A stretch of 58,443 nt of DNA from Candidatus Krumholzibacteriia bacterium (GTDB lineage: Bacteria; Krumholzibacteriota; Krumholzibacteriia; Krumholzibacteriales; Krumholzibacteriaceae): NCBI GenBank assembly GCA_023131975.1, contig JAGLYV010000099.1, positions 1 to 58,443 on the forward strand. Direction: 5' to 3'. The notes beneath the pieces were generated by a model that did not search any database, had not been told where the DNA came from, and saw only the letters and a program-made list of their open reading frames with translations. Below are positions 1 through 7,779 of the stretch, one piece after another. Position numbers and translations under genes: made by a program. The first letter of the stretch is position 1. Each line of letters begins with the position of its first letter.

Positions 1-141
1 AAGAGATACTACCGTCCCGAAAGAGTCAGGATATACAGGGAACTGAGCAGGATGATCAGGGAAGAGTTTCCGGAAGCACCCATCGAGTTGAGCATGGAGG
101 ACCGGGAAGTCTGGGAAGACGCCGGGGTCACTTTACCGTAG
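1..141 (+). CDS. C-terminal fragment of a spore photoproduct lyase-like radical SAM protein
   Basis: An open frame runs in from the left edge and stops with TAG at 139-141, giving the last 46 residues. The segment reads as Y-R-P-E-R, a helix with I-Y-R-E-L, then a short strand with S-M-E-D and a terminal E-V-W. This resembles the end of the spore photoproduct lyase (SPL) family, where a (C)MES-x-EVW segment closes the protein. Family members are radical SAM enzymes that repair thymine-dimer lesions, and SPL-like proteins occur in non-spore-formers. The radical SAM CxxxCxxC cluster motif lies outside the window, so the call rests on the tail only. The last 14 bases overlap the convergent phosphatase gene. 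Confidence 0.5.
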   Translation, partial: KRYYRPERVRIYRELSRMIREEFPEAPIELSMEDREVWEDAGVTLP

Positions 142-778
142 AGGGCATTCCATCAAAACCGAGACTCTCCTCGTCGAGATGCGAGGAATCACCGAGCGAC
201 CTCACCCGGGGACGGTACTCGAGCATTATCGTCGTCACCGAAGTGTTGGCCAGCGAAAAGGCCCAGATATCGTCAGGGTCCATCCCGAGTATGTGGGTAA
301 GCCATGCGCATATCACTCCACCATGGGCGATGATCAGAAGATCCCCCGTAGTCGCCTCTATGATCTGATCCATCCGCGTTCTCACCCGAAGATGAAAATC
401 GAGATACCTCTCGGCTCCCTCTATCTCCACTTCCGAAGGCCTTTCAAACCACTTTTCGACCTCTCCCGGCCGTTCCGCCTTGAGATCGCTGACCAGCCTG
501 CCTTCCCACTCTCCGAAGGCTATCTCTCGAAGCTCGTGGTCGTACTCGACGACTTCCCCATCCAGTGCGATTTCAGCAGTCTCTACGGCTCTCTGGATGT
601 CACTGCATATGACATGATCGAACCTCATCGCGCGAAGACGCTGCCCAAGCAGCCGGGACTGCACCCTGCCTCTCTCGCTCAGCCCCACATTGTGGGCATT
701 GCCCTGCACTTTCCTGATCCTGTTCCACTCGGATTCCCCATGCCTGACCAGATGTATTTTTCTCGGTCTTTCTTTCAT
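128..778 (-). CDS. Histidine phosphatase family protein (phosphoglycerate mutase-like)
   Basis: The 216-aa protein has the family RHG signature at residues 12-14 (LVRHGESEWN), so His13 should be the phospho-acceptor. The acidic EIAFGEWEG segment sits mid-protein, and a second catalytic His lies in LIIAHGG near residue 151. Length and motif order fit the cofactor-independent phosphatase branch (GpmB/CobC/PhoE-like) better than the longer glycolytic phosphoglycerate mutase. The substrate cannot be read from the sequence. No signal peptide is visible, so it should be cytoplasmic. The gene is convergent with the radical SAM fragment, overlapping by 14 bp, and divergent from the propeller gene at 956. 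No cobalamin genes lie nearby to support a CobC role. Confidence 0.85.
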   Translation of the reverse strand: MKERPRKIHLVRHGESEWNRIRKVQGNAHNVGLSERGRVQSRLLGQRLRAMRFDHVICSDIQRAVETAEIALDGEVVEYDHELREIAFGEWEGRLVSDLKAERPGEVEKWFERPSEVEIEGAERYLDFHLRVRTRMDQIIEATTGDLLIIAHGGVICAWLTHILGMDPDDIWAFSLANTSVTTIMLEYRPRVRSLGDSSHLDEESLGFDGMPSTVK

Positions 779-955
779 AGAAGAACTCTACCAGAGAGTG
801 TGATTTTTCTCAAGATACCTTGCTATCGGCACGACTTTTATTTAACCTAATCCTACCTGATAATGACGATTCCAGCCGGGTTGACCCGATATTACGAAAA
901 TCCGGCGCTCAACGAGTCCACCAGCCCCCGGGCTGTAGCGGGCAGGAGTAGAGAG

Positions 956-2854
956 ATGTCCAAAGCAACGACCATATCCCTGATAATAATTATAGTCATA
1001 ATTTCTTCTTACAACATCGAAGCTACCGAACTTCAATTGCTCTCGAGGTCCCTTCTCCAGAAGAGCCCCAGAGACGTGGCCAATACACCGCGGGGGCTGG
1101 TGCTGGCCACTGGCGGAGCGCTCGCCCTGGTCGGACCCGGCGACAGCGACGGATACTATACATTCATCCCGCTGGATGGAGAACCATACTCCCTTTCGAC
1201 CCGCGGAAACATCGTCTATGCCGCCGCGATGGGAAAAGGCCTCGTGACTGTAGATCTCGGTGATCCGGACGGCCCTGCCGTCAAAAACACATGGGCCTGC
1301 GATCAGGCCACTCAATGCTGTGTCTCTGACGAGACACTTCTTCTCTACGATATAAAAAAAGGCCTTGTCCTGTTTGATATAACAGACCCTCTTTCCCCAT
1401 CGTTCCTTTCGCGCGTACCAGCCGCTGGAAGACCATCCGACATGGTCTGTGTGGATAATATGCCGATCATCGTCTATCCCGACAGGGCAGTGCGGATGAA
1501 GGTCGACAGGGAAATGACCCTGATAGAGGATTCGACGATCGATCCCGGGCAACCGATCATCGCTTCCTCCGCCGGAGGAGGGGTACTCTTCCTTATTCTG
1601 GCAGATGGAACCGTTCTGGCCCTTGCCCCGGCATCACCCGTCACTGAAGGCCTGACGCTGGATCTGCCCGGTTCATCAAAAGCAATCGACATCTCAGTGA
1701 TCGACATTTCAGCATCGGGTGGCGAAGGACTGATCATGCTCGACTCCGGCGCCATCCTCCCCTTCACCTTTGAGGGAACGCGTATCGATATCGGGAAAAA
1801 GATTACTGCCGGATACGCCGATCATGAAGATGTCCCTCTGGTCAGGATGCCGCTTTCATCGAGGCTTCGCGGACGGAAAGAATCCGCCCGGTTTCCGGGA
1901 ACTTCCCTGGCCGCCGGCAGCGACCGTTTCGTGACATTCGACCCGAAAGAGGGCTTCTGGATCTATGATACGCGGACCCCTGGCAACGCTGAGTTCAACG
2001 GATTTATCGGAACAAAGGGATACGCCATCGATCTGGTCGCCAGCAAAGGATATCTCTACCTGGCTAACGGTCGCGACGGAGTAAGGACGGGTAAGATCCG
2101 GGATGACGGATCTATCGACTGGTGCGGACACATACAGACTCACGTCGCCCGCGATCTGGCCGTATCTGACAATATCCTCATACTGGCAGACGGAGGCGAC
2201 GGCCTGAAGACCTACGATATCAGCGACCCGCGCGCCCCCGAGTATCTCGGGCATATGGAATCACCTTTCTTCCTCTGCTCTATCGTAACATCGGGAGATT
2301 ACGCTTTCGTAGCCGGCGGATTGGGAGGCGCGGAAATAGTCGACATCTCCGACCCCCGCAAGCCCAGGCTCGTATGGAGAGATAAGTTCTCCGAGGTCCG
2401 GGGGATCTTCGCGGACGAGGAACGATTCTATCTTTCAGACGGCTTCGCCGGATTCAAGATATTCGAATTCGACGGAAAACAGCCCACTCTCCTGGCCTCG
2501 ATCGATACTCCGGGCTGGAACAGTGACATGTTCGCCGACGGCAGATACCTCTACATGGGTGAAGGCGGCTACGGGATCGCGGTCGTCGACATCAGCGACC
2601 CATCTGATCCTGTGATCACAGGGAAAGTAAACTTCCCATCGATAGCAAGAGAGATACACTACCTCGACGGGACCCTCTTTACGGCCTCCAACAAAAACGG
2701 TTTAAACGCGATAGATGTCAGCGATCCACGAGCGCCTTTTGTATCTGCCAACTTCCCGTCCGTCGACGATGGCAGAGGTGTATTTGCCGACAGCCGGTTC
2801 GTTTATTTTGCGAGCGGAGCGGGAGGGGTATATATTTTCAGATATCAAAAATGA
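956..2854 (+). CDS. Secreted LVIVD-repeat beta-propeller protein
   Basis: I chose ATG 956 because AGGAG lies 8 bases upstream (943-947) and the protein then begins with a hydrophobic signal segment (MSKATTISLIIIIV...). A longer frame opens at 863 but lacks a ribosome site and would bury the signal. The mature part of this 632-aa protein carries blades with the recurring motif [VI]-D-[IV]-S-D-P-x-x-P, at least four times in the second half (for example YDISDPRAP, VDISDPRKP, VDISDPSDP, IDVSDPRAP). These are LVIVD repeats, which fold as a propeller and are common on cell surfaces. No catalytic residues are recognisable, so the likely role is binding or envelope scaffolding. It precedes dsbD by 53 bp and may be co-transcribed with it. 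Confidence 0.8.
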   Translation: MSKATTISLIIIIVIISSYNIEATELQLLSRSLLQKSPRDVANTPRGLVLATGGALALVGPGDSDGYYTFIPLDGEPYSLSTRGNIVYAAAMGKGLVTVDLGDPDGPAVKNTWACDQATQCCVSDETLLLYDIKKGLVLFDITDPLSPSFLSRVPAAGRPSDMVCVDNMPIIVYPDRAVRMKVDREMTLIEDSTIDPGQPIIASSAGGGVLFLILADGTVLALAPASPVTEGLTLDLPGSSKAIDISVIDISASGGEGLIMLDSGAILPFTFEGTRIDIGKKITAGYADHEDVPLVRMPLSSRLRGRKESARFPGTSLAAGSDRFVTFDPKEGFWIYDTRTPGNAEFNGFIGTKGYAIDLVASKGYLYLANGRDGVRTGKIRDDGSIDWCGHIQTHVARDLAVSDNILILADGGDGLKTYDISDPRAPEYLGHMESPFFLCSIVTSGDYAFVAGGLGGAEIVDISDPRKPRLVWRDKFSEVRGIFADEERFYLSDGFAGFKIFEFDGKQPTLLASIDTPGWNSDMFADGRYLYMGEGGYGIAVVDISDPSDPVITGKVNFPSIAREIHYLDGTLFTASNKNGLNAIDVSDPRAPFVSANFPSVDDGRGVFADSRFVYFASGAGGVYIFRYQK

Positions 2855-2907
2855 TGATCAGCATCAACAATGACATGCATCTGCAACTGTGACTTGAGGA
2901 GAACAAG

Positions 2908-4767
2908 ATGATGAGACCAGGATTGATAAAACAGGCCGCGCTTCTCGCGATGACCGTGACGCTCATACTATCCACGGCCGTGGCTTCGTCCGGCGCGCAG
3001 GGGCTTTTCTCTCAGGCGGAAAACCTCGTGTCGTCAGAAGCGGTCGCTTCGCTCACGGTCTTTCATCCTGGTTCGATCGGCTATATAGCGGTAAAAGTGA
3101 TAGTCCTCGACGGATGGCATATCAATTCCAACACACCGCTCGACAAGTTCCTGATCCCGTCGGAGCTGGTGGTCCACGCTCCGGAGGGAATCGAACTGCT
3201 CGGGATCCTGTACCCCGAACCGGAACTCGGTCAGCTGCAGATGAGCGAATCGAAGATGTCCCTCTATCACGGCACGATCCTGCCGGGAGCGATCATCAGG
3301 ATAGACGGGGACCTGCCGCCGGGCGACTACGAGATCACCTGCGTGCTGAAATACCAGGGGTGCAACGACCTGACATGCCTCGAGCCTGCCTCATCCACAT
3401 CGAGGATCGTAATACACGTCGGGGAGCTCAGCGAGACTGCCGAGGCCGCGTGGCCAGAGATTTTTTCCGCCCCCCCATTCGTGGGTGACGATGGCCTGCC
3501 TGTGGCAATCGATGCTGACGGAACATCTACCGAAGGATCATTCGGTGATACCATACAGGAGAAAGGGTTCCTTCTCACATTCATCCTGATCTTCTTCGGT
3601 GGGCTGGCCCTGAACCTCACGCCCTGTATCTACCCGCTCATTCCCATCACCGTAAGTTATTTCGGTGGACAGGCCGGCGGCAAGACATCGAGGACATTCC
3701 TTCTCACGCTGATCTATGTATTCGGCATGTCTATCACATACAGCGTTCTCGGGATAATAGCAGCGATGACCGGAGCGCTCTTCGGTTCGGCCCTCCAGAA
3801 TCCGTTCGTCATCTTTTTCATCGTTGCTGTTTTTGTCGGACTGGCCACCTCCATGTTCGGGCTCTGGGAGATCAGGATGCCGACCTTCCTTGCCAGGAGA
3901 ACGGGGACCGCCAAAAAGGGCGGCTGGGGCGCCTTCTTCATGGGCCTCACGGTCGGAATCGTGGCAGCGCCCTGCATCGGCCCGTTCGTACTGGGCCTGC
4001 TCACCTACGTCGGTGAGATGGGAAACCCTGTGATGGGATTTCTCATGTTCTTCACCCTCGCCTGGGGCATGGGGATCCCCTTCATCATCCTCGGGACCAT
4101 CTCAGGTTCGATCTCAAAACTGCCGAGTTCGGGCAACTGGATGATCTGGGTCAAGAAGATCTTCGGATTCATACTTCTGCTGATGGCGCTGTACTTCGCG
4201 AGGCAGCTCATCACCAGCATCATCGCCGGAATCGGTTACGTGCTGATCCTGCTCATCGGCGGCCTGTTCCTCGGATGGATAGACAAGGTCCCCGGAATGG
4301 GACGAAAGTTCAACATCTTCAGAAAAGTCCTCGGTACAAGTCTGATCGCGGCAGCTGTCGTCATGGCACTGGTCCCAGGCGGACCGATCCGAAAGGGCGA
4401 AGAGAAGCCCGGCATCGTATGGCAGCCCTATACGGCCGAACTCCTCTCCTCATCGACCGGGTCGGGGCAGCCGGTGATGATCGATTTCTCTGCCGAGTGG
4501 TGCATCCCCTGCCACGAACTCGACCACCTGACATTCACCGATCCCGCGGTGATCGAGATGAGCGGAAACTTCACCAGGCTCAAGGTGGACCTCACCGGTT
4601 CTGGAGATGCAGAAAAAGCTATCAAGACCGAATACGGGATACGGGGAGTACCGACGATAGTCTTTTTCGACCGCACCGGGAATGAAGTCCGGGGCACCAG
4701 GATCACAGGGTTCGTAGGGCCGAAAGTGCTGCTGGAAGCCATGAAAAAAACTACCGGGACCGAATAG
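2908..4767 (+). CDS. dsbD: Thiol:disulfide interchange protein DsbD
   Basis: The 619-aa protein has the three-part DsbD layout. A signal peptide precedes a periplasmic alpha domain with the YQGC motif (Cys152 and Cys157). A membrane core follows with the paired cysteines in LTPC (Cys240) and AAPC (Cys356). The C-terminal thioredoxin-like domain has AEWCIPC (Cys532/Cys535). All six electron-relay cysteines are present. DsbD moves reducing power from cytoplasmic thioredoxin to periplasmic partners such as DsbC or cytochrome c maturation proteins. A GAGGAG site lies about 9 bases before the first of two adjacent ATGs (2908 or 2911). It lies between the propeller gene and a glycosyltransferase in an apparent operon. 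No dedicated partner thiol protein is adjacent. Confidence 0.95.
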   Translation: MMRPGLIKQAALLAMTVTLILSTAVASSGAQGLFSQAENLVSSEAVASLTVFHPGSIGYIAVKVIVLDGWHINSNTPLDKFLIPSELVVHAPEGIELLGILYPEPELGQLQMSESKMSLYHGTILPGAIIRIDGDLPPGDYEITCVLKYQGCNDLTCLEPASSTSRIVIHVGELSETAEAAWPEIFSAPPFVGDDGLPVAIDADGTSTEGSFGDTIQEKGFLLTFILIFFGGLALNLTPCIYPLIPITVSYFGGQAGGKTSRTFLLTLIYVFGMSITYSVLGIIAAMTGALFGSALQNPFVIFFIVAVFVGLATSMFGLWEIRMPTFLARRTGTAKKGGWGAFFMGLTVGIVAAPCIGPFVLGLLTYVGEMGNPVMGFLMFFTLAWGMGIPFIILGTISGSISKLPSSGNWMIWVKKIFGFILLLMALYFARQLITSIIAGIGYVLILLIGGLFLGWIDKVPGMGRKFNIFRKVLGTSLIAAAVVMALVPGGPIRKGEEKPGIVWQPYTAELLSSSTGSGQPVMIDFSAEWCIPCHELDHLTFTDPAVIEMSGNFTRLKVDLTGSGDAEKAIKTEYGIRGVPTIVFFDRTGNEVRGTRITGFVGPKVLLEAMKKTTGTE

Positions 4768-4776
4768 GAGGCGCGA

Positions 4777-6000
4777 TTGAAGGACAGACTTGAACGCATA
4801 CTCGTCCTTTCCATATGGGACGATATCTGGTCACTCGGCGAAGGGTGTGGAGTCCCCGACGAGATGCATTTCATCGACCGCCTGACCGAACGCGGAGTGA
4901 AGATCGACTATCTCATTCCGGAGCCTCCCCATGGGGGAGCCCCATACAAAAGGGATGGCCTCGAATATCACTTCTACCCGAACATATTTCGCTCGCACCA
5001 TCACCTTCCAGGCCCGGCCAGACGCCTGCTTCAGTCAGCCCGCTACTCCGCGACGATCATGCCTGTCCTCAGAAAACTGGTCGAGAGGACCGGACCCGAT
5101 CTCATTCTCGGCTATTCCAACTATACACTGAAGGCGATCAGCCGCATCGGACATGAAAAGAAGATCCCCACAGCCGCCAAACTGTTCGGAGTGATGTACC
5201 TGAACCACAGACATCTCCCCTGGTGGAAGTACTGGTGGTACAACTACGAACAGATACTCTCACTGCGCCGCGACATCGACCACTATGTCGTACTCAACGA
5301 CGGGACACAGGGCGACAGGGCACTGGCCCGTTACGGCGTGGACCCGAAAAAGATCAGCTTTCTGCCGAACGGGATGAATATGGAATGGGCCGACCTGGAC
5401 GTCGATGTCAACGAGGCCAGGAAAGAATTCGGCCTTCCGGAAGACAAGACCCTTCTTGTGACATTCTCAAGACTGGTAAGGTCCAAAAGAGTCGACCTCT
5501 TTCTCGAGGCGGCGGCCGCTATCGATCCTTCCCTTCTGGAGAAGACAGCCATCGTCATAGGCGGAGACGGGCCGGAAAGACGGTCGCTGGAAAGACGGGC
5601 AAAGGAACTCGGGCTTTCGGCGCGGGTCTATTTTCCCGGTGCTGTCAAGTATGACTCTGTTCCCCGACTTCTGAAAGCTTGCGACATATTCGTCGGCACG
5701 AACGAATTGACCAACATGTCGATGCCTCCGTGCGAGGCTCTGCTCTGCGGCATTCCCGTCGTCGCTTTCAACATCGCCGGCACCTCCGAAGCCGTGATAG
5801 ACGGCAGGACGGGACTTCTGACCCCGGTTGGCGATATCCCCACCCTGACATCGGCCATCGAGACCCTCCTGAAAGACCCCGGACACAGAAAGAGGTTGGG
5901 CGCCAACGCCAGCTCTTTCGCCGTCGAAAACTTCATGTCGTGGGAAGACAGGACCCTCAATGAGCTGAAGATACTCGAGTCCCTCGTTACAGACAGATGA
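4777..6000 (+). CDS. Family 4 glycosyltransferase (GT-B fold)
   Basis: The 407-aa protein begins at TTG 4777, set by a perfect AGGAGG at 4766-4771 that overlaps the dsbD stop; no ATG competes nearby. The C-terminal Rossmann half has GT4 signatures: a nucleotide-sugar loop VTFSRLVRSKR, the strand GGDGPERRSLE, and the acidic PPCEALLCGIPVVAF segment with the downstream glutamate in AGTSEAVIDG. No membrane segment is seen. GT4 enzymes are retaining transferases acting on polysaccharides, glycolipids or glycoproteins. Donor and acceptor are not predictable here, since no other glycan genes flank it. It shares tight spacing (9 bp) with dsbD, so the two are probably co-expressed. Confidence 0.9.
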   Translation: MKDRLERILVLSIWDDIWSLGEGCGVPDEMHFIDRLTERGVKIDYLIPEPPHGGAPYKRDGLEYHFYPNIFRSHHHLPGPARRLLQSARYSATIMPVLRKLVERTGPDLILGYSNYTLKAISRIGHEKKIPTAAKLFGVMYLNHRHLPWWKYWWYNYEQILSLRRDIDHYVVLNDGTQGDRALARYGVDPKKISFLPNGMNMEWADLDVDVNEARKEFGLPEDKTLLVTFSRLVRSKRVDLFLEAAAAIDPSLLEKTAIVIGGDGPERRSLERRAKELGLSARVYFPGAVKYDSVPRLLKACDIFVGTNELTNMSMPPCEALLCGIPVVAFNIAGTSEAVIDGRTGLLTPVGDIPTLTSAIETLLKDPGHRKRLGANASSFAVENFMSWEDRTLNELKILESLVTDR

Positions 6001-6318
6001 CGATACAGGCGGTCGCGGCCCGGACTGATGACGATTCCATATCGCATGCCTGAATCCGCATATATAAACGCCACGGGTTCTCACTCATGCAGGAATCCGT
6101 GGCGTCTCAGAAATATGGATGAGTCAATGGAAAGGTACCCGGGGACCAATTTTCACCCCGTTACATCCGGGGATCCCCATTACTACCGCCCCCATCACCT
6201 TCCCATCACATATAAAGTCTATCCCTGTTCTGGCTTTTGTCAACCCCCCTCCGGGCGGATATTTCACCGGGTATGTTTCAACCCTCCGGAGCGTCGCTGA
6301 CAGATCCTTTCCGGATCG
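6001..6318. other. Intergenic region between convergent GT4 and bioY genes
   Basis: This 318-bp stretch holds no convincing coding frame; the short frames in it lack ribosome sites. Its main feature is a long hairpin at 6068-6105, listed separately. A small dyad, GATCC/GGATC, lies near 6303-6317 just past the bioY stop. Both flanking genes end here, so termination signals for both strands are expected, but neither has a clear U-tract. Confidence 0.6.
6068..6105. terminator. Strong hairpin downstream of the GT4 gene, terminator-like without U-tract
   Basis: The arms ACGCCACGG (6068-6076) and CCGTGGCGT (6097-6105) pair perfectly, and the stem continues inward through a G-U wobble and TTC/GAA, for about 13 bp around a 12-base loop. 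It begins 68 bases after the GT4 stop. No T-run follows on either strand, so it may act in RNA processing or stability rather than intrinsic termination. A similar hairpin without a U-tract follows the gene that ends at 24320. Confidence 0.45.
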
Positions 6319-6879
6319 TTATCTCTTCCGCGCGATGACAGTCGCGGCCACGACCTTCAAGACGCCTCCCGCGACAAACGGAGTCACTCCAAGTGCCAGG
6401 GCCGTTCTGCCGGACATCCCTGTCATGGCGATCAGGTAGAGTGCGCCGGAGAGAAGTATCAGAACCGTTCCGCAGAGCGCTCCGGTAAAGATACCGGACA
6501 GGGTCCTGCCGGACTTCGCGCTGATCGCGCCCGCCACGAGCGCGGCAGCAGGGAAAGCCAGGAGGTAGCCGCCTGTGGGGCCGACCAGTACCAGCGGGCC
6601 AAAACTGAAGCCCGCGAAGACCGGTGCTCCGGCCGCTCCAAGCGACAGGTATCCGATCATGGCGTAGAAACCGTCACGTGGCCCCAGAACTATTCCTGCC
6701 AGGACTACAAACAAAGTCTGCATCGTCACGGGGACCGGCGTCCATGGAAGCCTTACAGCCAGCTGAGCTCCAATGGCAGCAAAAAGGATGAAGGCAAATA
6801 TACGCGCGGCCCGCCGCGCTCCACTGCCGACCAGGATTCCCGAAACGGCCCCTGTCATAATATGATTACCGGAATTCAC
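6319..6879 (-). CDS. bioY: Biotin transporter BioY (ECF S component)
   Basis: The 186-aa protein is almost all hydrophobic, with about six membrane segments, as expected for BioY. Family features are visible: the P-W-T-P-V-P-V-T-M-Q-T-L stretch near residues 50-60, GPRDGFYAMIGYLSLGAAGAPVFA after it, and the GPTGGYLLAFP loop in the middle. BioY binds biotin in the membrane and works alone or with the ECF energising module. No bioM/bioN (EcfA/EcfT) genes are nearby, so it is either solitary or uses a shared module. GAAAGGAG lies upstream of the start. A candidate promoter is listed at 6938-6966. I found no recognisable BirA-type operator upstream. Confidence 0.93.
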   Translation of the reverse strand: MNSGNHIMTGAVSGILVGSGARRAARIFAFILFAAIGAQLAVRLPWTPVPVTMQTLFVVLAGIVLGPRDGFYAMIGYLSLGAAGAPVFAGFSFGPLVLVGPTGGYLLAFPAAALVAGAISAKSGRTLSGIFTGALCGTVLILLSGALYLIAMTGMSGRTALALGVTPFVAGGVLKVVAATVIARKR

Positions 6880-6937
6880 GCCGGGCTCCTTTCAATTATC
6901 TATAAACAGAATCATCAGTATACGTCTCGTCCCGAAA

Positions 6938-6966
6938 AATCTACCCTTTCGGAGAGAAAAATTCAA
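6938..6966 (-). promoter_or_regulatory. Candidate sigma-70 promoter for bioY
   Basis: Read on the minus strand, TTGAAT (6961-6966) and TAGATT (6938-6943) are 17 bases apart, about 60 bases before the bioY start. Each hexamer matches the consensus at four of six positions. This is a plausible but unproven promoter. Confidence 0.3.
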
Positions 6967-7042
6967 GCAGAAGGTTGAAAAATCGTCCTTTCAGGATCAT
7001 CGATCGACCATCCTGCCTCTGACTCCTCAGTCTCTCGCCCAT

Positions 7043-7690
7043 TTAACTGCCCGGGCTCTTGCCCGTTGTATCATCCGGCCCGGCATCGACGATCTCCCCC
7101 ACCGAGATATTCCCGAGATAGTAATTAGCCGTCATCTGTATGTGCCCCGTCACATGTGCCTGAACCGCTTCATCGATCTCCCCGATATGGTAATCGGCCT
7201 TCAACGCGGCCAGGACACCGAAGAACTCAAAGAGAAGCATCCGGTGCGTCATCAGGAAAAAATAGTTGAACTCCAGTTTGTCCTGATAGTTGCCGGGGTC
7301 AGACGTTTTTACTTCGAGAAGTTCCTCAAACATTCCTCCCACGCCCTCAATGAAGACTTCCCTGTGCCGTTCAGCAGTGTTCGCCTTCACCCCGTTCTCC
7401 ATTTCAGTCAGCATGGGGCCGGGGCCATCGTCAAGCTGACCTGATTCGTTTATCTCTCCCAGCATCAATTCCAGCGCCGCCTCTCCCTCGATCACCAGCT
7501 CCTGCAGAAAAACGATATTTTTCTCAAGGGACAGGATATACATATCGGTATCCATACGTTCCTGCTTCTCTTTCAGCAGATTCCGCAGATTGGCCCTGAA
7601 CAGGTCCGGCTCTGGATAATGCTCTTTGACATGGGCTGAAAAGGTAGCCAGCACATCACTTATTCCGGCGCTTTTCCTTTCTTCCGTCAT
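7043..7690 (-). CDS. Hypothetical helical protein
   Basis: I do not recognise this 215-aa protein. It lacks a signal peptide and membrane segments and looks largely alpha-helical, with charged amphipathic stretches and a central acidic loop (near residues 95-105). The segment around residues 140-165 (NYFFLMTHRMLLFEFFGVLAAL) is the most hydrophobic and could be a buried helix hairpin. AGGAG-like bases (GAGAAG) precede the ATG. Its stop faces the bioY promoter region, and the lipoprotein gene ending at 7766 lies 75 bp upstream in the same direction, so co-transcription is possible. No catalytic motif is visible. Confidence 0.6.
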   Translation of the reverse strand: MTEERKSAGISDVLATFSAHVKEHYPEPDLFRANLRNLLKEKQERMDTDMYILSLEKNIVFLQELVIEGEAALELMLGEINESGQLDDGPGPMLTEMENGVKANTAERHREVFIEGVGGMFEELLEVKTSDPGNYQDKLEFNYFFLMTHRMLLFEFFGVLAALKADYHIGEIDEAVQAHVTGHIQMTANYYLGNISVGEIVDAGPDDTTGKSPGS

Positions 7691-7721
7691 ACTTCTCCTC
7701 TCACTCTTCTACCCGACAGAT

Positions 7722-7779
7722 CGGCTCACCCGGGCCTCGCCTGAAGGCACTGGGCCCCACCCGGCTCACCTGGGCCTCG
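7722..7779. repeat. Imperfect 18-bp direct repeat at the end of the lipoprotein gene
   Basis: The 18-base word CGGCTCACCCGGGCCTCG occurs at 7722-7739 and again, with one C-to-T change, at 7762-7779, a 40-bp period. The second copy covers the stop codon and last residues of the lipoprotein gene. It looks like a small local duplication that may have moved or duplicated the end of that gene. Confidence 0.5.

Noticed and set aside
842-1552. 236-codon minus-strand frame over the LVIVD propeller gene
   Set aside because: Antisense to a gene with signal peptide and LVIVD repeats; no independent features.
6880-7042. Biotin operator or riboswitch upstream of bioY
   Set aside because: No BirA-type palindrome and no conserved RNA fold recognisable; only a generic promoter candidate was found.
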